Positions 1-4,145 of a DNA stretch of 5,372 nucleotides are shown piece by piece. The notes below the pieces were generated by a model, which was not told the DNA's origin, ran no database searches, and worked only from the letters and a program-made list of their open reading frames with translations. Position numbers and translations under genes: made by a program. Where the stretch lies: the NCBI GenBank assembly GCA_020025415.1, contig JAHHSB010000097.1, forward strand, positions 1-5,372, in the 5' to 3' direction. The stretch is from Oscillibacter sp. (lineage in GTDB: Bacteria > Bacillota > Clostridia > Oscillospirales > Oscillospiraceae). Positions within the stretch are counted from its first letter, which is position 1, and each line of letters starts with the position of its first letter.

Positions 1-148
1 GCGCGTTAAAGTCACTTTGAGATGCAACGAGTGCAAGCAGAGAAACTACAATACCATGAAGAACAAGAAGAACACTCCCGACAAGCTGGAGATGAACAAG
101 TATTGCCCCTTCTGCAGAAAGCACACGCTCCACAGCGAGACCAAGTAA
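1..148 (+). CDS. rpmG: 50S ribosomal protein L33 (5' edge cut)
   Basis: This is a small zinc-ribbon protein of the large ribosomal subunit. The frame from base 2 reads [16 protein letters not shown]..., ending HTLHSETK before TAA. Counting the missing Met as residue 1, the protein is 49 residues, the normal length for L33. Base 1 (G) is probably the last base of the ATG, so only two bases of the gene are lost. The four zinc ligands are present as CNEC (residues 9 and 12) and CPFC (residues 36 and 39), so this is the C+ zinc-binding form rather than the zinc-free paralogue. The stop lies 38 bp before secE, and the rpmG-secE-nusG order is the usual one in Firmicutes, which supports cotranscription. 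No tRNA gene lies between them. The start and its ribosome binding site are outside the window. Confidence 0.95.
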   Translation, partial: RVKVTLRCNECKQRNYNTMKNKKNTPDKLEMNKYCPFCRKHTLHSETK

Positions 149-186
149 CCCTGGTTGACGAACGATGAAGAAAGGGCGTGTAGCAA

Positions 187-402
187 ATGGCTGAAGAAGC
201 GAAGGCAAAAAAGGATCGCGGCCGTTGGTTCCGCGAGATGAAAAGCGAACTGAAAAAGATTGTCTGGCCGACGAGAGCCACGGTGCTGAAGAACACTGGC
301 ACGGTGCTTTTGTGCTCCCTGGTCGTGGGCGCCTGCATCTGGATTTTCGATGCGGTGGTCGTCAACGCGTTCCAGATGCTCATCACCGTTCTGGGCGGCT
401 AA
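187..402 (+). CDS. secE: Preprotein translocase subunit SecE
   Basis: SecE is the small essential membrane subunit that clamps SecY in the SecYEG export channel. The 71-residue product has the short, single-span form typical of Gram-positive bacteria, unlike the three-span E. coli protein. A basic N-terminus (residues 1-16) leads into the conserved amphipathic helix FREMKSELKKIVWPT (15-29), with the family's WP pair at 27-28. One hydrophobic span follows at about 37-64. The ATG is preceded by AAAGGG at 171-176, a modest ribosome binding site 10 nt away; no better in-frame start exists. The stop codon overlaps the ribosome binding site of nusG, suggesting translational coupling. One span, the WP motif and the place before nusG make the call secure. 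Confidence 0.96.
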   Translation: MAEEAKAKKDRGRWFREMKSELKKIVWPTRATVLKNTGTVLLCSLVVGACIWIFDAVVVNAFQMLITVLGG

Positions 403-415
403 GGAGAACGGCGAT

Positions 416-937
416 ATGTCAGACAGCGCGAAGTGGTATGTGATCCATACCTATTCCGGCTATGAAAATGCCGTAAAGACTAGCATTGAGAAGTTCGTTG
501 CAGGCCGCGGCATGGAGGATAAGATTCTGCGGATGGAGATCCCCATGGAAACGGTGAAGGAGGTCACGGATTCCGGCGCCACCAAGGAAGTGGAGCGGAA
601 GGTGTTCCCCGGCTATGTGCTCATCAAGATGGTCATGACCGACGAGACCTGGCACCTGGTGCGCAACGTCCGCGGTGTGACCGGCTTTGTCGGCACGGCG
701 AACAAGGCCATTCCCCTGACCGAGGAGGAAGTCCTGGCTATGGGGATGGAAAAACACGAGATCGTGGTAAAGTACCAGGTGGGAGACCATGTCCGCATTG
801 TGGACGGCCCGCTGTCTACCTTTACTGGTGTCGTGGAAGAGATCGAACCTGAAAAGAATCGGGTTTCCGTGATGGTGTGCATGTTCGGGCGGGAGACTCC
901 CGTGGAACTGGAACTGGATCAGGTGGAAACCATTTGA
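416..937 (+). CDS. nusG: Transcription elongation/antitermination factor NusG
   Basis: NusG binds RNA polymerase across the clamp and modulates pausing, and in many bacteria links transcription to translation or Rho. The 173-residue product starts [17 protein letters not shown], the hallmark start of the NGN domain (about 6-115), which also holds [12 protein letters not shown] (61-72) and [12 protein letters not shown] (82-93). A KOW domain follows (about 119-173) with [19 protein letters not shown] and a C-terminal beta strand ending LDQVETI. I chose the ATG at 416 because AAGGAG at 401-406 lies 9 nt upstream and the domain begins there. An in-frame ATG at 350 would add 22 unrelated residues lying inside secE. 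The gap to secE is 13 bp. The length is slightly under the E. coli protein (181), normal for Firmicutes. Confidence 0.97.
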   Translation: MSDSAKWYVIHTYSGYENAVKTSIEKFVAGRGMEDKILRMEIPMETVKEVTDSGATKEVERKVFPGYVLIKMVMTDETWHLVRNVRGVTGFVGTANKAIPLTEEEVLAMGMEKHEIVVKYQVGDHVRIVDGPLSTFTGVVEEIEPEKNRVSVMVCMFGRETPVELELDQVETI

Positions 938-943
938 TGCCCC

Positions 944-959
944 CCGGCCAGGCGGCCGG
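944..959 (+). other. GC hairpin before the rplK leader
   Basis: A perfect 6-bp hairpin (CCGGCC at 944-949, loop AGGC, GGCCGG at 954-959) lies 6 nt after the nusG stop. It is followed by four A and no T-run, so it does not look like a terminator. It lies 4 nt upstream of the L1-like element before rplK. A hairpin of the same stem length and place, but different sequence, precedes the element before rplA. A structural or RNA-processing role is an inference. Confidence 0.5.
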
Positions 960-963
960 AAAA

Positions 964-1021
964 GTGGGAGGAGCCCAGCGGCTCCGCCAAGGACGGAAGC
1001 CCCCGGGGCGGCCGTCACCAC
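964..1021 (+). promoter_or_regulatory. Probable L1-binding leader of rplK
   Basis: GTGG (964-967) can pair with CCAC (1018-1021), enclosing GAG and two further hairpins: GGAGCC (970-975) with GGCTCC (980-985), and GACGG (992-996) with CCGTC (1012-1016). The GUGGGAGG strand and the opposing ACCAC strand resemble the L1-binding stem of the 23S rRNA L1 stalk. L1 is known to repress the L11-L1 operon by binding such a copy in the mRNA. The element ends 10 nt before the rplK ribosome binding site, so bound L1 could hinder initiation. The first 11 bases, GTGGGAGGAGC, recur exactly before rplA. Assignment rests on this pairing and on context; the inner fold differs from rRNA and may be drawn otherwise. 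Confidence 0.65.
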
Positions 1022-1046
1022 ATTAAGATTTAGGAGGTGCTACTCC

Positions 1047-1472
1047 GTGGCACAGAAAATTACTGGTTATGTAAAACTGCAGATTCCCGCAGGCAAGGCA
1101 ACTCCCGCGCCCCCCGTTGGTCCCGCTCTGGGCCAGCACGGCGTGAACATTGCCGCTTTCACCAAGGAGTTTAACGAGCGTACCAAGAACGACATGGGCA
1201 TGATCATTCCCGTGGTCATCACCGTCTACGCCGACCGCTCCTTCTCCTTCATTACCAAGACGCCCCCCGCGGCCGTCCTGATCAAGAAGGAATGCAACAT
1301 CGAGTCCGGTTCCGGCGTGCCTAATAAGACCAAGGTCGCCACCATCTCTAAGGCCTCTGTCCAGAAGATCGCGGAGATCAAGATGAAGGACCTCAACGCT
1401 GCCAGCCTGGAAGCCGCTATGAGCATGATCGCTGGTACCGCCCGTTCCATGGGCGTCGTCGTCGGCGACTAA
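1047..1472 (+). CDS. rplK: 50S ribosomal protein L11
   Basis: L11 binds the GTPase-associated region of 23S rRNA at the base of the L7/L12 stalk and is needed for factor function and for sensing uncharged tRNA by RelA-type enzymes. The 141-residue product has the standard length. The N-terminal domain carries the proline/glycine-rich stretch [18 protein letters not shown] (13-30) followed by HGVNI. The C-terminal RNA-binding domain (about 70-141) ends with [20 protein letters not shown] (115-134) and MG, matching the family signature. The start is GTG, with AGGAGGT at 1032-1038 about 9 nt upstream; the sequence right after it, [15 protein letters not shown], is the conserved L11 start, so no other start fits. 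The 109-bp gap from nusG holds a hairpin and a probable L1 site rather than a visible promoter. Confidence 0.98.
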   Translation: MAQKITGYVKLQIPAGKATPAPPVGPALGQHGVNIAAFTKEFNERTKNDMGMIIPVVITVYADRSFSFITKTPPAAVLIKKECNIESGSGVPNKTKVATISKASVQKIAEIKMKDLNAASLEAAMSMIAGTARSMGVVVGD

Positions 1473-1488
1473 CCACCATTGAGTTTAC

Positions 1489-1503
1489 GCGGCGCTGCGC
1501 CGC
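1489..1503 (+). other. GC hairpin before the rplA leader
   Basis: A perfect 6-bp hairpin (GCGGCG at 1489-1494, loop CTG, CGCCGC at 1498-1503) lies 5 nt before the second L1-like element. No T-run follows, so a terminator is unlikely, and rplK and rplA are expected on one mRNA. It mirrors the hairpin before rplK in stem length and position but not in sequence. Confidence 0.5.
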
Positions 1504-1507
1504 AGAC

Positions 1508-1536
1508 AGTGGGAGGAGCAATTCCGAATAACCACT
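1508..1536 (+). promoter_or_regulatory. Second probable L1-binding site, before rplA
   Basis: AGTGG (1508-1512) pairs with CCACT (1532-1536). Inside, GGAG (1515-1518) can pair with TTCC (1522-1525, one G-U). The strand GTGGGAGGAGC is identical to that in the rplK leader, and the opposing ATAACCAC side resembles the AUACCAC side of the rRNA L1 stem. It ends only a few bases before the GAGGAGG ribosome binding site of rplA (1539-1545), so L1 binding here could directly block synthesis of L1. This is the more compact of the two copies. Function is inferred from likeness and position. Confidence 0.65.
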
Positions 1537-1553
1537 ATGAGGAGGAAGTAACA

Positions 1554-2246
1554 TTGTTTAGAGGCAAGAAATATCAAGAGAGCGTCAAGCAGATCGATAA
1601 GAACGCTCTGTATGAGGCGAAAGAGGGCATGGAGCTGGTCTGCAAGACCGCCAGTGCCAAGTTTGATGAGACTGTCGAGCTGCACGTGAAGCTGGGCGTT
1701 GACTCCCGTCACGCCGACCAGCAGGTCCGCGGCGCCATCGTGCTGCCCCACGGCACTGGCAAGACCGTCCGCGTCCTGGTGTTCGCCAAGGGCGACAAGG
1801 CCGACGCTGCCCGTGAGGCCGGCGCCGACTATGTGGGCGAGATGGATCTGGTGGAGAAGATCCAGAAGGAAAACTGGTTTGATTTTGACGTGGTGGTCGC
1901 CAGCCCCGACATGATGGGCCTGGTTGGCCGTCTGGGTAAGGTTCTGGGCCCCAAGGGCCTGATGCCCTCTCCCAAGGCCGGCACCGTGACCCCCGACGTG
2001 GCCAAGGCCGTGAAGGAAGTCAAGGCCGGTAAGATCGAGTATCGTCTGGATAAGACCAACATCATTCACTGCCCCATCGGCAAGGTGAGCTTTGGCCCCG
2101 AGAAGCTGGCTGAGAACTACAATGCCCTGATTGGCGCCATTGTCAAGGCCAAGCCTGCCGCCGCCAAGGGCCAGTATATCAAGAGCTGCGTGGCCGCTTC
2201 CACCATGGGCCCCGGTGTCAAGATGGCCGCTTCCAAGCTGGGCTGA
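1554..2246 (+). CDS. rplA: 50S ribosomal protein L1 (TTG start)
   Basis: L1 forms the mobile stalk that helps deacylated tRNA leave the E site, and it also represses its own mRNA. From the TTG at 1554 the product is 230 residues, the family's usual length. It begins (M)[16 protein letters not shown], which aligns with the common L1 start GKKY. Domain II (about 68-159) holds the family signature around [20 protein letters not shown] (116-135) plus [11 protein letters not shown]. The C-terminus returns to domain I with KGQYIKSC...[15 protein letters not shown] at 1539-1545 is 8 nt before the TTG. A longer in-frame start at 1479 (ATT GAG is not a start there, but an alternative codon gives 25 extra residues) would translate through the L1-like leader and has no family support, so I reject it. 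The gene lies 81 bp after rplK. Confidence 0.96.
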   Translation: MFRGKKYQESVKQIDKNALYEAKEGMELVCKTASAKFDETVELHVKLGVDSRHADQQVRGAIVLPHGTGKTVRVLVFAKGDKADAAREAGADYVGEMDLVEKIQKENWFDFDVVVASPDMMGLVGRLGKVLGPKGLMPSPKAGTVTPDVAKAVKEVKAGKIEYRLDKTNIIHCPIGKVSFGPEKLAENYNALIGAIVKAKPAAAKGQYIKSCVAASTMGPGVKMAASKLG

Positions 2247-2271
2247 GCCAAAAAAGATATCTGACCGTGCG

Positions 2272-2296
2272 GGAAATTTGTCCTTGACAAATTTCC
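2272..2296. repeat. 11-bp perfect inverted repeat over the rplJ -35 box
   Basis: GGAAATTTGTC (2272-2282) and GACAAATTTCC (2286-2296) are exact reverse complements separated by CTT. The right arm contains most of the -35 hexamer. As RNA read from rplA it would form an 11-bp stem, but what follows (TCTCGGTTTGAT) is a poor T-run. It could therefore be a weak terminator of rplK-rplA, a DNA operator, or both. Confidence 0.7.
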
Positions 2297-2313
2297 TCTC
2301 GGTTTGATATAAT
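2284..2313 (+). promoter_or_regulatory. Strong sigma-A-type promoter of rplJL
   Basis: A consensus TTGACA (2284-2289) and a consensus TATAAT (2308-2313) are 18 bp apart, with TGA directly before the -10 box, giving an extended -10 as well. Transcription should begin near 2319-2321, just where the L10-type leader begins. This makes rplJL separable from rplK-rplA. It is the only promoter of this quality I could find in the window. Confidence 0.9.
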
Positions 2314-2319
2314 ACCAGA

Positions 2320-2431
2320 TGCGTTCCAAAGACAGCAGGTTGGGCTTGCCCGGTAAATCCTGCCGAGGACAGCGATTTTACGATTGCTTACCGTCCTTGC
2401 GTCTTTGTGCGTAAGGACGGTTCCTTTTTTT
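2320..2431 (+). ncRNA. L10 leader (autoregulatory rplJ leader RNA)
   Basis: The segment CCAAAGACAGCAGGT (2326-2340) followed by CCTGCCGAGG (2359-2368) is the hallmark of the L10 leader of Firmicutes, in which the L10(L12)4 complex binds and controls transcription of rplJL. The binding arm is GCAGG (2335-2339) with CCTGC (2359-2363), capped by GGG/CCC at 2342-2344 and 2349-2351. Flanking it, CAAAGAC (2327-2333) pairs with GTCTTTG (2401-2407), and CGAGGAC (2364-2370) pairs with GTCCTTG (2393-2399), closing a multi-way junction. A small hairpin, AGCGAT/ATTGCT, lies at 2371-2388. These outer pairings use terminator bases, so the fold is a natural antiterminator. By family knowledge, L10(L12)4 binding favours the terminator when the proteins are in excess. 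Confidence 0.88.
2390..2431 (+). terminator. Attenuator terminator before rplJ
   Basis: ACCGTCCTTGCG (2390-2401) pairs with CGTAAGGACGGT (2410-2421) in a 12-bp stem with one G-U and an 8-nt loop, followed by TCC and seven T (2425-2431). It lies between the promoter and the rplJ ribosome binding site, so it can stop rplJL transcription early. Its arms also pair with upstream leader segments, as expected of a switch between two folds. Confidence 0.92.
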
Positions 2432-2469
2432 GAACGCACCTACAAATCCGATGGAGGTGAAAACACACA

Positions 2470-2994
2470 ATGCCGAACGCAAAAATCCTGAGTGAAAAGC
2501 AGGCTGCGGTGGCCGCTCTGACTGAAAAGATTCAGAAGGCTTCCGCCGGCGTGCTGGTGGACTACAAGGGCATCACCGTGGAGGAAGACACCGCTTTGCG
2601 CAGAGAGTGCCGGGAAAACGGCGTGGAGTACACCGTGGTGAAGAACACCCTGCTCCGCTTCGCTTTCAACAACACCGGTCTGAGCGAGCTGGATGGCCTG
2701 CTCAACGGCACCACTTCTCTGGCCCTGTGCGAGAGCGACGTGGTGGCTCCCGCCCGTGTCATGGCGGACTATGCCAAGAAGCTCAACGACAAGTTTGAGA
2801 TCAAGGGCGGTTTCATGGAGGGCAAGGCCGTGGATCTGGAGACCATCAAGTCTCTGGCTGCCATTCCCGCTCTGCCTGTGCTGCAGGCCCAGGTTCTGGG
2901 TACCATGTTGGCTCCCATCACCGGCCTGGCCGTGGTCCTCAAGCAGATCGCCGAGAAGCAGGGCGCTCCCGCCGAGGAGGCCGCTGCCGAATAA
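2470..2994 (+). CDS. rplJ: 50S ribosomal protein L10
   Basis: L10 anchors L7/L12 dimers to the ribosome next to L11 and, as the L10(L12)4 complex, controls its own mRNA. The 174-residue product has the usual length. The N-terminal rRNA-binding domain shows VLVDYKGITVEEDTALRREC (28-47) and GVEYTVVKNTLLRFA (51-65), both typical of L10. The C-terminal part (about 130-165, starting LAAIPALPVLQAQVLG) corresponds to the helix that carries L12 dimers. The last residues are an Ala/Glu-rich tail (PAEEAAAE). GGAGGTGA at 2453-2460 is 9 nt before the ATG, the start expected by alignment (MPNAKILSEKQ). The gene is preceded by its own promoter, leader and attenuator and is followed by rplL. Confidence 0.97.
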   Translation: MPNAKILSEKQAAVAALTEKIQKASAGVLVDYKGITVEEDTALRRECRENGVEYTVVKNTLLRFAFNNTGLSELDGLLNGTTSLALCESDVVAPARVMADYAKKLNDKFEIKGGFMEGKAVDLETIKSLAAIPALPVLQAQVLGTMLAPITGLAVVLKQIAEKQGAPAEEAAAE

Positions 2995-3028
2995 GCGGCA
3001 CAACCCCGGTTCCCCAAGTTCTGACCCC

Positions 3029-3095
3029 GCGCCCGGAAGGGGCGTCTCTACCATAGCCGCGGCCTAGGCTGTCGGCGCTGCCGAAGAGTTTCGGT
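3029..3095 (+). other. Structured rplJ-rplL spacer
   Basis: The 133-bp gap between rplJ and rplL holds short hairpins: CGCCC (3030-3034) with GGGCG (3040-3044), and CCGAA (3081-3085) with TTCGG (3090-3094). Neither has a T-run, and I see no good promoter, so the two genes are probably read together. Such stems may set the rplL:rplJ output ratio (four or more L12 per L10) through processing or translation; that is a guess. Confidence 0.4.
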
Positions 3096-3127
3096 AAATG
3101 AAAATTACGATTTAGGAGGCAATTCAA

Positions 3128-3499
3128 ATGTCTGAGAAAGTTACTGCTATGATCGAAGAGATCAAGGCTCTGACCGTCCTGGAGCTGTCTGAGCTGGTTC
3201 ACGCCCTGGAGGAAGAGTTCGGCGTTTCCGCCGCCGCCATGGCCGCTCCCGCTGCCGGCGCTGCTGCTCCCGCCGCTGAGGAGAAGACCGATTTTGACGT
3301 GGTTCTGGCTGGCTTCGACGCCGCTGCCAAGATCAAGGTCATCAAGGCTGTCCGCGAGATCACCGGCCAGGGCCTGGCCGAGGCCAAGGCTACCGTCGAG
3401 GGTGCTCCTGTGACCTTGAAGGAGGGCGTGTCCAAGGCCGACGCCGAGGCTCTGAAGGCTCAGCTGGAAGAGGCTGGCGCCAAGGTCGAGCTGAAGTAA
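3128..3499 (+). CDS. rplL: 50S ribosomal protein L7/L12
   Basis: L7/L12 is the multi-copy flexible stalk protein that recruits and activates translational GTPases. The 123-residue product has all three expected parts. Residues 1-33 form the dimerising, L10-binding helices ([20 protein letters not shown]...). An Ala/Pro-rich hinge covers about 34-52 ([16 protein letters not shown]). The globular factor-binding domain runs from about 53 to the end, with [29 protein letters not shown] (68-87) and a KVELK terminus. TAGGAGG at 3113-3119 lies 8 nt before the ATG. It is last in the rplJL unit, with a strong terminator beginning 13 bp after the stop. rpoB, usual next, is absent here. Confidence 0.98.
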   Translation: MSEKVTAMIEEIKALTVLELSELVHALEEEFGVSAAAMAAPAAGAAAPAAEEKTDFDVVLAGFDAAAKIKVIKAVREITGQGLAEAKATVEGAPVTLKEGVSKADAEALKAQLEEAGAKVELK

Positions 3500-3512
3500 G
3501 TTTTCACCTATT

Positions 3513-3551
3513 AAAAAATCCGAAGCGGTTTGTTCCGCTTCGGATTTTTTT
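3513..3551 (+). terminator. Strong, probably bidirectional terminator after rplL
   Basis: ATCCGAAGCGG (3518-3528) pairs with CCGCTTCGGAT (3535-3545) in a perfect 11-bp stem with loop TTTGTT and a run of seven T (3545-3551). Six A before the stem (3513-3518) give a T-run on the other strand, so it can also stop transcripts arriving from the convergent genes. It closes the rplJL transcript. Confidence 0.95.
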
Positions 3552-3603
3552 ATATGCAGCTGTCCTGACCGGCAGGGGGAGGGGATCTGGAGGTCGGCTT
3601 CTG

Positions 3604-4031
3604 TCAGCTTACAGGAACGGGCAGAAGGATGGGAAGAAAGATGGCGGGGCCATAGTTCGTCACTTTTAGCCTAGTGATGCTTAGCAGATTCATGCTCAGG
3701 CCCAGGATGGAGGCGAAGATCCTGGCGGAGACGAAGCCCTCCGCCAGGGAGGCATGCTGCTCCTCCCGATGAAAACCGCTCCTCCAGCCGCTTGGTAAAG
3801 CGGTTGAGGAGGCCGCAGCTCGCCAATCACCGCGCCGATGACGATGGAGAAAATGTCAATCAGGGTGTTGCTGCCGTCCAGCATGCCGGGGATGCCGATG
3901 AACATGGTGCACAGGCCAAGCCCTTTCATCACAGTGTCCCACAGGATGGAGGAGCGGAGGTTGCCCAGCAGCATACCGAGGAGGGATCCGGCGATTACCG
4001 TGGCGGTATCGGCAATGGTTCCGACTAGCAT
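3604..4031 (-). pseudogene. Broken DUF554 (YdfK/YqgA-like) membrane protein gene
   Basis: The family is a multi-span inner-membrane protein of unknown function, about 220-240 residues long. Reading from the ATG at 4031, MLVGTIADTATVIAGSLLGM and DTVMKGLGLCTMFIGIPGML, then DIFSIVIGAVIGEL, match its N-terminal third. After this (near 3815) the frame ends in junk. Shifting one base gives GLLNRFTKRLEERFSS, and a further shift near 3770 gives HREEQHASLAEGFVSA. This runs straight into RIFASILGLSMNLLSITRLK and VTNYGPAIFLPILLPVPVS, then TGA at 3604-3606, which is the C-terminal end of the family. About 80-100 middle residues are missing at about 3720-3724. Two frame changes and one internal deletion mean no working protein. 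An upstream in-frame ATG at 4112 would start inside the neighbouring terminator and is not credible. Confidence 0.82.
3721..3748. repeat. 10-bp inverted repeat at the pseudogene deletion point
   Basis: CCTGGCGGAG (3721-3730) and CTCCGCCAGG (3739-3748) are exact reverse complements, 8 bp apart. The repeat lies where the DUF554 coding match jumps from its middle to its C-terminal end, so it may have been involved in, or created by, the deletion. No T-run follows on either strand. Confidence 0.6.
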
Positions 4032-4080
4032 ATGCATTTTTCTCTCTGATGCGGATTGATTCCCGGGGCAGACGGAAATG

Positions 4081-4123
4081 ATAATAAAACACGGTCGGCT
4101 TTGATAGTTCAAAGCCGACCGTG
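4081..4123 (-). terminator. Terminator of the foldase gene
   Basis: CACGGTCGGCTTTGA (4090-4104) and TCAAAGCCGACCGTG (4109-4123) form a perfect 15-bp stem with a 4-nt loop. On the minus strand it is followed by TTTTATTAT, a fair T-run. It lies 22 bp after the stop of the minus-strand isomerase gene and separates that gene from the DUF554 remnant. Confidence 0.92.
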
Positions 4124-4145
4124 CGCTGCTTCTGGGAAAGAGGAC

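Noticed and set aside
149..186. Possible promoter or tRNA-Trp between rpmG and secE
   Set aside because: TTGACG occurs at 155-160 but no -10 box is suitably placed, and the 38-bp gap is too short for a tRNA gene, which some bacteria have here.
350..415. Upstream ATG for nusG giving 22 more residues
   Set aside because: It lies inside secE, has no good ribosome binding site, and the extra residues are unlike NusG; the ATG at 416 has AAGGAG 9 nt upstream.
1479..1553. 25-residue N-terminal extension of L1
   Set aside because: No family member has it, it has no fitting ribosome binding site, and it would be translated through the leader hairpin and L1-like site. The TTG at 1554 has both the right spacing and the right alignment.
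3770..3818. Programmed frameshifting in the DUF554 gene
   Set aside because: Two separate shifts plus an internal loss of about 80-100 residues point to decay; I saw no convincing slippery heptamer with a downstream structure.
3792..4059. Plus-strand open frames of 73-78 residues
   Set aside because: They are antisense to the DUF554 remnant, have no ribosome binding site and resemble nothing I know.
4070..4110. Promoter for the DUF554 remnant within the terminator (TTGAAC and TATTAT on the minus strand)
   Set aside because: The spacing is about 20 bp and both boxes overlap the hairpin and its T-run, which explain the sequence better.
3696..4112. A 138-residue intact gene on the minus strand
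   Set aside because: Only its middle part matches DUF554. Its start runs back into the foldase terminator and its last 45 or so residues are a wrong-frame reading; the true family C-terminus is in another frame.
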